Source: JAAEUB01 sp964550345 (GTDB lineage: Bacteria; Pseudomonadota; Alphaproteobacteria; Rhodobacterales; Rhodobacteraceae). Taken from it: a stretch of 64,000 nucleotides of DNA. The DNA lies in contig CAZJYZ010000010.1 in NCBI GenBank assembly GCA_964550345.1, positions 16,590 through 80,589 on the forward strand, written 5' to 3'. Shown here one piece after another: positions 1 to 7,992 of the stretch. The notes beneath the pieces are model-generated. The model had not been told where the DNA came from. It worked only from the letters and a program-made list of their open reading frames with translations, and did not search any database. A program made the position numbers and the translations under genes. How positions within the stretch are numbered: position 1 is the first letter of the stretch; each line of letters starts with the position of its first letter.

Positions 1-100
1 GATTCGCAACGACTTGATCCGCACTGATGAGCAGCAATATGCTTGGGCCAAACGTCTGGCCCCGATACTGGAAGAAGTGTTAGACACAACCGGGCTGTGA
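1..100 (+). CDS. 3' end of an unidentified gene
   Basis: An open frame runs from the window edge to a TGA at 98-100, giving the last 32 residues of a protein that begins outside the window. The visible tail is charged and probably helical and ends DTTGL. It has no motif I can assign to a family. The next gene starts 9 bases after the stop on the same strand, so the two are probably cotranscribed. Confidence 0.5.
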   Translation, partial: IRNDLIRTDEQQYAWAKRLAPILEEVLDTTGL

Positions 101-109
101 GGTCATTCG

Positions 110-451
110 ATGCCACATGTAATACTTGAATATTCAGCGCCTGTCAGCGATACGCACGACATGCAAGCCCTGTGCGACGCTGCCTTTGCCGCCCTTGCAG
201 CCCATAGTGCCATCCCCAACCCAGCAACGTTGAAAATCCGCGCGATCCCTTATGAAATTTGGAAAATTGGCACCGACCCAGATAGTTTCGTCCACGCTGA
301 TCTGGCATTGCTGCCGGGGCGGGATGAGGTAACCAAAGCCGACCTGGCCAGAACACTTCTGGCTGTACTAACGGGTGCCTTGCCAGAGGTTGGGAGCTTG
401 ACGGTCAATGTCTCTGAGCTTAGCCCATCCTATAGCAAACGCGTCTTGTAG
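110..451 (+). CDS. 5-carboxymethyl-2-hydroxymuconate isomerase family protein
   Basis: The 113-aa product begins MPHVILEYSA, the start typical of 5-carboxymethyl-2-hydroxymuconate isomerases (HpaF/HpcD). In that family Pro2 becomes the N-terminal catalytic base after Met removal, as in the 4-oxalocrotonate tautomerase superfamily. The length fits the family (about 110-130 aa). The known reaction is a keto-enol isomerisation in homoprotocatechuate meta-cleavage, in the cytosol. No other hpa genes are visible, so the physiological substrate is uncertain; it may serve another tautomerisation. It sits 9 bases after the upstream partial gene and 12 before the DUF1244 gene, which suggests one operon. 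Confidence 0.8.
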   Translation: MPHVILEYSAPVSDTHDMQALCDAAFAALAAHSAIPNPATLKIRAIPYEIWKIGTDPDSFVHADLALLPGRDEVTKADLARTLLAVLTGALPEVGSLTVNVSELSPSYSKRVL

Positions 452-463
452 AGAGGACATTAC

Positions 464-781
464 ATGGACGATCAGACCCGTATCGAAGTTGAAGCCGCCG
501 CCTTTCGCCGCTTGCAAAAACATCTGCTGGAGGACCGCACTGACGCGCAGAATATCGACCTGATGAACCTTGCCGGTTTTTGCCGCAACTGCCTAAGCCG
601 CTGGTACATGGAAGCCGCCAATAAACGCGGCGTTGAGATGAACAAAGAAGAAGCCCGCGAAGCTTACTACGGCATGCCGTATGGTGAATGGAAAGATAAG
701 TACCAGCGCGAAGCAACACCCGAACAACAGGATGCCTTCAAGGTTGCCTTTGCCGAGAATGTCGGTGAAGACAAGGGCTGA
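464..781 (+). CDS. DUF1244 domain-containing protein
   Basis: This 105-aa soluble protein is recognisable as DUF1244. It has a helical N-terminal half, the motif AGFCRNCLSRWY with two Cys near residue 40, and a C-terminal half with YYGMPYGEWK. The domain is a conserved alpha-helical fold in Proteobacteria; its function is not established as far as I know. The paired Cys suggest metal binding or a redox role, which is inference. It starts 12 bases after the isomerase stop with GAGAGGAC upstream. Its end faces the convergent GFA gene 35 bases away. Confidence 0.85.
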   Translation: MDDQTRIEVEAAAFRRLQKHLLEDRTDAQNIDLMNLAGFCRNCLSRWYMEAANKRGVEMNKEEAREAYYGMPYGEWKDKYQREATPEQQDAFKVAFAENVGEDKG

Positions 782-816
782 CCTTTAGGTGCTCAGCGCT
801 GCGGGTTTTTGCTGTG

Positions 817-1224
817 TTAAGGCTGCCCTTCGACCTTCTTCACATCGTCAAGTTCTGACAGCCACGGCATCGCCGAATGGGCCCAGATCTGCACCTTGGG
901 GGTAAGAGTGGCCCGCTGCTCCACAACGCCCAACCTCAGCCCCAGCACCTTTGGCCCGTCGCCTTGCGAGGTTGCCCATAATGCCGAGCCGCAATTGCCG
1001 CAAAATGCCTGTTCACGTCGGTTGCCGCTTTCAGCTGTTTTGACATAGACCTTAGGTGTGCCCGTCAGCAGGGTCAGGTCCTTGTCCGCGACCATGCCAA
1101 CGGTACGAAAGGCCGTGCCGGACAGGCTTTGACAATCCGAACAATGGCAGACCGCCACTTTTTCCGGGTCAAGTTCGGCCTCATAAGAAATCTGGCCACA
1201 ATGGCAGCGCGCTGTGATATGCAT
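817..1224 (-). CDS. GFA (CENP-V) family zinc protein
   Basis: The 135-aa protein carries the GFA-domain cysteine pattern: CHCG near residue 8, CHCSDC near residue 28 and CGNC near residue 76. These residues bind two zinc ions in the glutathione-dependent formaldehyde-activating enzyme fold. Members are often annotated as glutathione-dependent formaldehyde-activating, but most single-domain relatives have no proven reaction, so I give only the family. It is transcribed towards the DUF1244 gene. About 95 bases separate its start from the end of the upstream minus-strand aminotransferase, so it may have its own promoter. Confidence 0.85.
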   Translation of the reverse strand: MHITARCHCGQISYEAELDPEKVAVCHCSDCQSLSGTAFRTVGMVADKDLTLLTGTPKVYVKTAESGNRREQAFCGNCGSALWATSQGDGPKVLGLRLGVVEQRATLTPKVQIWAHSAMPWLSELDDVKKVEGQP

Positions 1225-1318
1225 TTTTACCCCTGACTTTTTCCTTTTCCCAGCAAGCCTGCCGGAACCGGTTAATTAAATCCAGAAAAAGCGAGGGTTA
1301 ACAAGCAGACGTGAACGC

Positions 1319-2182
1319 TCAGATCGCGGATTTGCGACTTTCCTCAAGGTATATTTCGCGTAGTCGAGTTGCCACTGCGCCCGGTTTCCCAGTGCCGATA
1401 GCGGCACCATCAATCTCAACCACCGGCATCACGAAGGTGCTGGCGGAGGTCACAAAGGCCTCATCAGCGCTTTGCGCCTCTTCGATGGTAAAGCTACGCT
1501 CCTCAACATGCATCTGTGCCTCGTTGGCAAAGCGCAAAACAGCGGCGCGGGTGATGCCGTGCAATATGTCATTGCTGAGATGACGGGTAATGATCCGACC
1601 ATCCTTGACGATATAGGCGTTGTTTGAGGTGCCCTCGGTCACCTGCCCATCTTCAACCAGCCACGCATCGTCGCACCCAGCCGCCTTGGCCATCATTTTA
1701 CCCATAGATGGGTAAAGCAATTGCACGGTTTTGATATCACGCCGCCCCCAGCGGATATCGTCGATCGAGATCACTTTGATGCCCACCTTGGCCGCCGGAC
1801 TGTCTGCCAACCCCGGTTTGGACTGGGTGAACAAAACAATTGTCGGCGGCGTTGTTTCCGGGTCAGGGAAAACAAAATCGCGGTCGCCAGGCGCGCCGCG
1901 TGTGATCTGCAAATAGATCATGCCATCTTCGATGTCATTCAGGCGCACCAGTTCACGGTGCACCTCCAGTAGGTCTTCGTGGGAAATAGGCTGGGCGATA
2001 TCCAGCTCACTCAGAGATCGCGCCAGACGCACCGCGTGACCGTCAAAGTCGATCAGCTTGCCACCCAGCACGCTGGTCACCTCGTAGACCCCATCGGCCA
2101 TGAGAAAACCGCGGTCAAAGATCGAAACCTTCGCCTCGCCCTCCGGCAGGTATTCCCCATTCACATAAACGGTCCGGCTCAT
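1319..2182 (-). CDS. D-amino-acid aminotransferase (class IV PLP enzyme)
   Basis: A 287-aa fold-type-IV PLP aminotransferase that starts MSRTVYVNGE and has FDRGFLMADGVYE near residue 22, as in D-amino-acid and branched-chain aminotransferases. The PLP lysine lies in RRDIKTVQLL near residue 145, and EGTSNNAYIV near residue 180 binds the cofactor phosphate. I chose the ATG at 2182, preceded by GGGGAAAG, over upstream in-frame codons that lie inside the next gene. Seven bases separate it from dgcA, so the genes are probably cotranscribed. The context favours D-amino-acid (D-Ala/D-Glu) transamination in the cytosol; branched-chain specificity is the alternative. Confidence 0.85.
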   Translation of the reverse strand: MSRTVYVNGEYLPEGEAKVSIFDRGFLMADGVYEVTSVLGGKLIDFDGHAVRLARSLSELDIAQPISHEDLLEVHRELVRLNDIEDGMIYLQITRGAPGDRDFVFPDPETTPPTIVLFTQSKPGLADSPAAKVGIKVISIDDIRWGRRDIKTVQLLYPSMGKMMAKAAGCDDAWLVEDGQVTEGTSNNAYIVKDGRIITRHLSNDILHGITRAAVLRFANEAQMHVEERSFTIEEAQSADEAFVTSASTFVMPVVEIDGAAIGTGKPGAVATRLREIYLEESRKSAI

Positions 2183-2189
2183 CTTTCCC

Positions 2190-3155
2190 CTATCCCCAGA
2201 GCGCCGCTTGCGGCGGATGCACTCCGGCTTCGTCAAATTGCAATGCGTTGCCCCGGTCTTCGGCCAGAAGCAGCGGGCCGTCAAGGTCTGTTACAGCCGC
2301 GCCTTGCGCTACCAAGGTCGCCGGCGCCATAGCTAGAGAGCTACCGACCATACAACCAACCATGACTTTGTAACCTTCCGCTTGCGCCGCATCACGCAAA
2401 GCAAGCGCTTCGGTCAGGCCGCCGGTTTTGTCCAGCTTGATGTTCACAACGTCATACTTACCCTTCAGGCCCGGCAGGCTGGCCCGATCATGGGCGCTTT
2501 CATCGGCACAGACAGGCACCGGGCGCTCCATTCCCAGTAATGCGTCGTCCTCACCTGCTGGCAGGGGCTGCTCAACCAGATCCACGCCTAAGCGTACCAG
2601 ATGCGGGGCTAGATCGGCGTAGACCCCGGCGCTCCAGCCTTCATTGGCATCCACGATGATCCGCGATGCGGGCGCGCCCGCGCGTACCGCTTCAAGCCGG
2701 ACCATGTCATCGGGCGTGCCCAACTTGATCTTGAGAAGCGGGCGAAAAGCATGTTTGGCCGCCTGCGCCTGCATGGCCTCAGGCGTGTCCAGCGACAATG
2801 TATAGGCGGTGATCTCTGGTCCGGGCCGCTCCAGCCCGGCCAGCTCCCACACGCGTTTTCCAGCCTGCTTGGCCTCCAAATCCCACAGGGCGCAATCGAC
2901 GGCGTTGCGCGCGGCCCCGGCGGGCAACAAATCCTGCAACGCTGCGCGTGTCAGGTCCGAAGGCAGGCCCTCAATCTCAGCCGTCACACTCTCCAATGTC
3001 TCGCCATAGCGCGCATAGGGCACACATTCGCCCCAACCCTGATGGTCGCCATCCCCCACCCGAACTGTCAAAACTTTGGCCTCACTGCGCGATCCACGGG
3101 AGATGGTGAATACTTGCGCCAGTCGAAATACATCTGGCTGCACAGAAATCCGCAT
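2190..3155 (-). CDS. dgcA: Enolase-superfamily racemase: N-acetyl-D-Glu racemase DgcA or dipeptide epimerase
   Basis: The 321-aa protein belongs to the muconate-lactonizing subgroup of the enolase superfamily. LLKIKLG near residue 140 carries the KxK catalytic lysine. IIVDANEGW, DLVEQPLP and CADESAHD carry the three acidic Mg2+ ligands, and VNIKLDKTGG carries the second catalytic lysine. Such enzymes racemise or epimerise an alpha-carbon and are often annotated L-Ala-D/L-Glu epimerase. It lies 66 bases downstream of a DgcN-type acetyltransferase gene and just before a D-amino-acid aminotransferase. That pairing is reported for D-glutamate catabolism in marine bacteria, where DgcA converts N-acetyl-D-Glu to N-acetyl-L-Glu. 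I prefer this role over peptidoglycan-dipeptide recycling because of the context. Confidence 0.8.
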   Translation of the reverse strand: MRISVQPDVFRLAQVFTISRGSRSEAKVLTVRVGDGDHQGWGECVPYARYGETLESVTAEIEGLPSDLTRAALQDLLPAGAARNAVDCALWDLEAKQAGKRVWELAGLERPGPEITAYTLSLDTPEAMQAQAAKHAFRPLLKIKLGTPDDMVRLEAVRAGAPASRIIVDANEGWSAGVYADLAPHLVRLGVDLVEQPLPAGEDDALLGMERPVPVCADESAHDRASLPGLKGKYDVVNIKLDKTGGLTEALALRDAAQAEGYKVMVGCMVGSSLAMAPATLVAQGAAVTDLDGPLLLAEDRGNALQFDEAGVHPPQAALWG

Positions 3156-3221
3156 GCTCTGTTCCTCTTGCTGAATATATCCCCGCCGGAGGCTCCCACC
3201 CCGCCCAGCCGCACTATGGTC

Positions 3222-4223
3222 TCAGAAAGCCGCCAGCGCGTCCACCAACTTACCCGGACCATATCGGAACGGATCCGTCGTTGGCAGGCCCATCTGCTTT
3301 TCAGTCTCGCCAATATAGGCCTGCGCCTGATCCTCGCCCATATGCTGGGTATTCACGGATACCCCCACCACCTGAACTGCCGGGTTCACCACCCGCGCAA
3401 TCGGCAACACCAGATCACGCAAGGCCTCAAGGCTGGGCGGTGTGTAGTCCGGCAGACCACGCATATGCACCCGTGTCGGCTCGTGGCTCAATATCAGTGC
3501 GTCGGGCTGACCCCCATGAATAAGCGCCATGGTCACACCGGAATAGGATGCGTGAAACAGGCTACCCTGCCCTTCGATCAGGTCCCAGTGATTATCGTCG
3601 TTATCCGGCGTCAGCCACTCGACCGCCCCGGCCATGAAATCGGCAACCACCGCATCCAGAGGCACGCCGTCCCCGGTAATCAGAATGCCGGTCTGCCCGG
3701 TCGGGCGAAACGTCGCCTTCATGCCACGCGCCTGCATTTCGCGGTCCATCGCCAACGCCGTATACATTTTGCCGACTGAACAATCTGTGCCAACCGCCAG
3801 ACAGCGTTTACCTTTGCGGTGCATGCCGTTGGCAATAGGATATTCCACCTCCGGCACCCGCACATCATGCAATTCACGCCCACAGGCTTTGGCGACGGCC
3901 ACCAGATCGGGCTCGTCTTTCAGAAGGTTATGCAGACCCGAGGCAAGATCAAAACCTTCCTCCAGCGCCATCACCAGCACCTTTTTCCATTCGTTTGAGA
4001 TCAGCCCGCCGCGATTGGCAACACCAATCACCAGCGTCTTTGCTCCAGCCGCCTTAGCCGCAGCCAGATCCATATCTTTCAGACCAAGATCCGCGCCGCA
4101 GCCCGGCATGCGGTATTGCCCCACAGCATTATCCGGTCGCCAATCCTTGATACCCTGCGCGACCTTTGCCGCCAGCTGGTCAGGCGCATCGCCCAGGAAC
4201 AGTAAATAGGGTGTTTTGATCAT
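3222..4223 (-). CDS. dgcN: DUF1611 protein, probable D-glutamate N-acetyltransferase DgcN
   Basis: The 333-aa protein starts MIKTPYLLFLGD. Its C-terminal half holds a P-loop-like GTDCSVGKMYTA near residue 145, followed by FRPTGQTGIL, typical of the DUF1611 fold. Members paired with DgcA are described as N-acetyltransferases acting on D-Glu, the first step of D-Glu use. The start at 4223 is supported by GGAGGG a few bases upstream; in-frame ATGs at 4235 and 4244 lack this spacing. It is the first gene of the minus-strand dgcN-dgcA-aminotransferase unit. The promoter must lie in the 277-base gap shared with divergent mcl1. Confidence 0.8.
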   Translation of the reverse strand: MIKTPYLLFLGDAPDQLAAKVAQGIKDWRPDNAVGQYRMPGCGADLGLKDMDLAAAKAAGAKTLVIGVANRGGLISNEWKKVLVMALEEGFDLASGLHNLLKDEPDLVAVAKACGRELHDVRVPEVEYPIANGMHRKGKRCLAVGTDCSVGKMYTALAMDREMQARGMKATFRPTGQTGILITGDGVPLDAVVADFMAGAVEWLTPDNDDNHWDLIEGQGSLFHASYSGVTMALIHGGQPDALILSHEPTRVHMRGLPDYTPPSLEALRDLVLPIARVVNPAVQVVGVSVNTQHMGEDQAQAYIGETEKQMGLPTTDPFRYGPGKLVDALAAF

Positions 4224-4292
4224 GATGCCCTCCATATCGCTCACCGAGATTTATCCGGGCGTTGCAGGGATTTTTTCGGTAGTTCATTACCT

Positions 4293-4450
4293 GTTTCGCA
4301 ATACTTAAGAAGTTTCTTGCGCATTTTTGAGGTATTGTCGAAGATTCGTTCATCTGATCCTTGCCCGAAAGTCGAATCGCGCCCCGCCGCACCGCAGCAC
4401 CTTTTTTCTGCATTCGCACAATATTCCACTTGCGAAGGCGCGCGCAATAT
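4293..4450. promoter_or_regulatory. Divergent promoter region with TTCGCAA/TTGCGAA dyads
   Basis: The gap between dgcN and mcl1 contains two inverted repeats built from the same arm. TTCGCAA (4295-4301) pairs with TTGCGCA (4317-4323), and TTCGCA (4413-4418) with TTGCGAA (4430-4436). The word CAATATTC follows the second left arm and recurs near 4445. Repeated same-arm dyads suggest an operator for a dimeric or tetrameric regulator. The arm resembles the TTTGCAAA-type sites reported for RamB/PccR regulators of acyl-CoA metabolism; assigning one of these is inference. Confidence 0.45.
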
Positions 4451-4500
4451 TCTACCGGATAGGCAACGCAAAACGTAACATCCTTACAAGGCCGATCCTT

Positions 4501-5460
4501 ATGTCATTTCGTATCCAACCCGCTGCCCCCGCCCGTCCCAACCGTTGCCAGCTGTTCGGCCCGGGGTCACGGCCCGAGCTTTTTGTAAAAATGGCAGCCT
4601 CTGCAGCCGATGTGATCAACCTTGACCTTGAAGACAGTGTTGCCCCCGATGACAAAGACGCAGCACGCGCCAATATCATCGCCGCAACCCATGATGTTGA
4701 CTGGGGCAACAAACACCTTTCCGTGCGCATCAACGGCCTCGACAGCCCCTATTGGTACCGCGATGTGGTGGACCTGCTGGAACAAAGCAGCGACCGCCTT
4801 GACCAAATAATGATCCCGAAAGCTGGCTGTGCTGCCGATGTCTATGCGGTGGACGCGCTGGTTTCATCCATCGAAGCAGCCAAGGGACGCACAAAACCCA
4901 TTGCGTTCGAGGTCATCATCGAAACTGCCGCTGGCATCGCCCATGTCGAGGAAATCGCGGCCGCCAGCCCACGCCTGCAGGCGATGAGCCTTGGGGCCGC
5001 CGATTTTGCCGCCTCGATGGGCATGCAGACCACCGGCATCGGCGGCACGCAGGAAAACTATTATATGCACCGCGAAGGTGAAAAGCACTGGTCGGACCCT
5101 TGGCATTGGGCGCAGGCCGCTATTGTCGCCGCCTGTCGTACCCACGGCGTGTTACCGGTTGATGGACCCTTTGGGGATTTCTCGGATGACGAAGGCTTTC
5201 GCGCGCAGGCGCGGCGCTCCGCCACGCTTGGCATGGTTGGCAAATGGGCCATCCACCCAAAACAGGTGGCCCTGGCCAACGAGGTTTTCACCCCATCCGA
5301 AGAAGCCATCACTGAAGCGCGCGAGATCATCGCCGCCATGGAGAAAGCCAAGGCCGAGGGCCAGGGTGCAACCGTCTATAAAGGGCGCCTGGTGGATATT
5401 GCCTCGATCAAACAGGCCGAAGTGATCGTGCGTCAGGCGGAAATGATCAGCAGCAACTGA
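4501..5460 (+). CDS. mcl1: L-malyl-CoA/beta-methylmalyl-CoA lyase
   Basis: The 319-aa protein matches Rhodobacter Mcl1 of the HpcH/HpaI/CitE superfamily: RPNRCQLFGPGSRPELF near residue 15, NLDLEDSVAPDDK near 40 with the acidic Mg2+ ligands, FEVIIETAAG near 140 and SLGAADFAASMG near 162. It cleaves malyl-CoA to glyoxylate and acetyl-CoA, and beta-methylmalyl-CoA to glyoxylate and propionyl-CoA, in the ethylmalonyl-CoA pathway of acetate assimilation. The ATG at 4501 gives the family's usual length; upstream in-frame codons reach into the promoter. It is monocistronic and is followed by two hairpins before the convergent membrane-protein gene. Confidence 0.92.
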   Translation: MSFRIQPAAPARPNRCQLFGPGSRPELFVKMAASAADVINLDLEDSVAPDDKDAARANIIAATHDVDWGNKHLSVRINGLDSPYWYRDVVDLLEQSSDRLDQIMIPKAGCAADVYAVDALVSSIEAAKGRTKPIAFEVIIETAAGIAHVEEIAAASPRLQAMSLGAADFAASMGMQTTGIGGTQENYYMHREGEKHWSDPWHWAQAAIVAACRTHGVLPVDGPFGDFSDDEGFRAQARRSATLGMVGKWAIHPKQVALANEVFTPSEEAITEAREIIAAMEKAKAEGQGATVYKGRLVDIASIKQAEVIVRQAEMISSN

Positions 5461-5546
5461 TCCGGATATTTCGCCCCCTATGTCTTCTGACAGGGATACA
5501 GGCCGCACCCCTATACCTATTCACCTTGGCAAAATACCTCGGGGGT

Positions 5547-5590
5547 GGTTCAAAATGCCTGCTTTTTGAACCGGGGGCAGCGCCCCCGGG
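5547..5590 (+). terminator. Tandem hairpins after mcl1
   Basis: GGTTCAAAA at 5547-5555 pairs with TTTTGAACC ending at 5572, and CCGGGGGC at 5571 pairs with GCCCCCGG ending at 5589. The two stems lie between mcl1 and a convergent gene. They probably stop transcription in one or both directions, although no clear T-run follows the second stem. Confidence 0.45.
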
Positions 5591-5633
5591 CCCGCCTGGC
5601 CTGAACGCAAACCAACCAGCGCGCCAAAGGCGC

Positions 5634-6020
5634 TCATTTTACCTGTCGGGCGGCAAGGCTTCCCATCGCTGCCGCCATGATCGGGATCATCAGGTAACGC
5701 AGGCCTATCCCCGTTAACCATTCACCTGCCCCCACACCCATCGCGGCGACCAAAACAGCCAGATCAAGAACGCAATTCAGCGCAAACCATGTCAGACCTA
5801 AAATGAGCCCGCTTGAAAACCCCGGTTCTATCCGGCGAAACGCCGCCAGCAGCAACCACGCCCCGACCAGCCCGCCAAAAACAATCATGATGGATTTGAA
5901 CAGGAAAATGTCGACCTGCAGATTTCCCGTGCGATCATAGAATGCGAATGACGCCAGAAATGGCAGCGCCCAACAGGCCAGCCCCAGCAGCAAAATGCGT
6001 ATTGTCAGTATCTGTCCCAT
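5634..6020 (-). CDS. Small four-helix membrane protein of unknown function
   Basis: The 128-aa product has four hydrophobic stretches of 18-22 residues, near 5-25, 43-62, 70-92 and 105-122. They are separated by short loops, including YDRTGN near residue 28 and AFRRIEPG near 60. I do not recognise a catalytic motif. It begins 4 bases after the AraC/GyrI regulator gene ends on the same strand, so the two form an operon. A role linked to what that regulator senses is possible but unproven. It ends convergent to mcl1. Confidence 0.7.
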   Translation of the reverse strand: MGQILTIRILLLGLACWALPFLASFAFYDRTGNLQVDIFLFKSIMIVFGGLVGAWLLLAAFRRIEPGFSSGLILGLTWFALNCVLDLAVLVAAMGVGAGEWLTGIGLRYLMIPIMAAAMGSLAARQVK

Positions 6021-6024
6021 ATTC

Positions 6025-6861
6025 TCACTCTATCGGCATACAAATTTCAGTCAACAAATCCTCGGGCGCGGTATTGGCCGGGTTATTGACGTAGACCTCA
6101 AAGCAGGGCGCATTGCGTGGTTCTTCCCCGGATCCGGGCAACCAGTCACCGTAAAGATAAGGATAAGCCTTGTGCAGCCCCGCATAGGGGCCCTTGAAAT
6201 GCAGCACGGCAAAGCGCCCTCCGGTCAGGATGACCTCTTCCAACCCCTCTTCACCGGCCAATCCATCCGGAACGATCACGCCTGCATGACCTCTGAGTTC
6301 AGCTTCGGGAGTTGCTGCCGGATCGTCATAGTAAACCCCGACCGAACCGCGCACATTCGGCCAGAGACCCCGTGCAGTGATCGCCGCAGCCAGCCCCTCG
6401 AATGCCTTGCCAATTTCAAGATACGGGCCCCTGTGCGGCAATGCCAGCAGGTGGCGATCCGGGTGGTTTACGATAGTAACGTCATACATGACCGGGGTTC
6501 CTTCGTTGTTCATAACCGGGGGTGGGTCGAGCCTGCCATTTTTGCGAAACCGAGCCGGAGCAACTCCGTAAGCTGCCCTGAAGGCGCGGGTAAAGCTCTG
6601 TACGGAACCAAACCCAACGCCATGCGCGGTCTGGTCAATTGGCTGATCGCTCTGCACCAGCAAACAGGCTGCCCGGTGTAGACGTATCCGGCGCGAGGCT
6701 TGCGCGCAGGTTTCACCGGTCATGGCATGAAAAACCCGGTGCCAGTGAAAGCGGCTCATGGCTGCGACATCAGCCAGTGCATCAAGGGAATGATCCCCCG
6801 CCGGATCGTCAAAAATATAGTCCAGAACCCTGCGGATCCGTTCCTCATATTCGTGGCTCAT
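6025..6861 (-). CDS. AraC-family regulator with GyrI-like effector domain
   Basis: The 278-aa protein has an N-terminal AraC/XylS double helix-turn-helix (residues about 5-105, with SRFHWHRVFHAMTGET and the second helix in VGFGSVQSFTRAF). A GyrI-like small-molecule-binding domain follows (about 120-278), starting with VTIVNHPDRHLLALPHRGPY. This Rob/SbmC-like architecture usually senses hydrophobic or drug-like ligands. The ATG at 6861 is preceded by AAAGGGCAGGGG; an in-frame ATG further upstream overlaps the divergent accA start. It shares a 127-base intergenic region with accA and is cotranscribed with the downstream membrane protein. Confidence 0.88.
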   Translation of the reverse strand: MSHEYEERIRRVLDYIFDDPAGDHSLDALADVAAMSRFHWHRVFHAMTGETCAQASRRIRLHRAACLLVQSDQPIDQTAHGVGFGSVQSFTRAFRAAYGVAPARFRKNGRLDPPPVMNNEGTPVMYDVTIVNHPDRHLLALPHRGPYLEIGKAFEGLAAAITARGLWPNVRGSVGVYYDDPAATPEAELRGHAGVIVPDGLAGEEGLEEVILTGGRFAVLHFKGPYAGLHKAYPYLYGDWLPGSGEEPRNAPCFEVYVNNPANTAPEDLLTEICMPIE

Positions 6862-6988
6862 CCCCTGCCCTTTCAATTTCCAGCCTATATATGACCTGTT
6901 CGCTTTTATCTTGTCTTGCTGTATTGCGAAAATGTTGCAAAAACCGGCCGTCAGGGCCATATAGTGGCGATCAGCAGCGGAGCGATGC

Positions 6989-7957
6989 ATGTCCAACTAC
7001 CTTGAATTTGAGAAACCACTGGCCGAGATCGAAGGCAAAGCGGAAGAGCTGCGCGCAATGGCGCGGGCCTCGGAAGACGAGGTGGATATTGAAAAGGAAG
7101 CTGGTGCGCTTGACCAGAAAGCCGTGGCGATGCTGGAGGACCTCTATGCAAACCTGACGCCATGGCGCAAATGTCAGGTAGCGCGCCACCCGGACCGCCC
7201 CCATTGCAAGGATTATATTGACGCGCTCTTTACCGAATACACACCTCTGGCAGGTGACCGCAACTTTGCTGATGACCATGCGGTGATGGGCGGTTTAGCG
7301 CGCCTTGGCGGCGTGCCGGTCGTGGTGATCGGACAGGAAAAGGGCAATGATACCAAAAGCCGGATCGCTCGCAATTTCGGCATGGCGCGGCCCGAAGGAT
7401 ACCGCAAAGCCATCCGCCTGATGGACCTTGCCGACCGGTTCGGCCTGCCGTTGATCACGTTGGTGGACACACCCGGTGCCTATCCCGGCAAAGGTGCCGA
7501 AGAACGTGGCCAGTCCGAGGCTATCGCCCGCTCAACCGAAAAATGTCTGGCACTGAAAAGCCCGGTCATCTCGGTGATCATCGGCGAAGGTGGCTCAGGC
7601 GGCGCGGTGGCATTTGCCACGGCAAACAAGGTGATGATGCTGGAACATTCGATATATTCGGTGATTACGCCGGAAGGCTGCGCGTCCATCCTATGGAAAG
7701 ATTCCGAGAAGATGCGCGAAGCCGCCGAAGCCATGCGCCTGACGGCACAGGACCTGTGCGATCTTGGGGTGATCGACCGGATCATCCCTGAACCCAAAGG
7801 TGGGGCCCAGCGCGGGCGCAAAGAGACTATTGCTGCCGTTGGCGTGGCGCTGGAGGAAGAGCTGAAGGCTCTGACAGCACGCGCCAAGGGGGACGTTCTG
7901 ATGCAGGATCGCCGTAAAAAGTTCCTTGATATGGGCGCTAAGGGGCTGGCGGCGTAA
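6989..7957 (+). CDS. accA: Acetyl-CoA carboxylase carboxyltransferase subunit alpha
   Basis: The 322-aa product begins MSNYLEFEKPLAEIE, the conserved AccA N-terminus. It carries KGNDTKSRIARNFGMARPEGYRKA in two motifs near residue 115, TLVDTPGAYPGKGAEERGQ near 158, and GEGGSGGAVAF near 195, which forms the oxyanion-hole and CoA region of the carboxyltransferase fold. With AccD it transfers carboxyl from carboxybiotin to acetyl-CoA, the committing step of fatty-acid synthesis. The length (319 aa in E. coli) is normal. It is transcribed alone, divergent from the AraC gene. Confidence 0.96.
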   Translation: MSNYLEFEKPLAEIEGKAEELRAMARASEDEVDIEKEAGALDQKAVAMLEDLYANLTPWRKCQVARHPDRPHCKDYIDALFTEYTPLAGDRNFADDHAVMGGLARLGGVPVVVIGQEKGNDTKSRIARNFGMARPEGYRKAIRLMDLADRFGLPLITLVDTPGAYPGKGAEERGQSEAIARSTEKCLALKSPVISVIIGEGGSGGAVAFATANKVMMLEHSIYSVITPEGCASILWKDSEKMREAAEAMRLTAQDLCDLGVIDRIIPEPKGGAQRGRKETIAAVGVALEEELKALTARAKGDVLMQDRRKKFLDMGAKGLAA

Positions 7958-7992
7958 TATTGGGGGTTTTACCCCCAAACCCCCAGGATATT

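Noticed and set aside
2751..3779. 342-codon plus-strand frame
   Set aside because: Antisense to dgcA and dgcN, which have clear family motifs.
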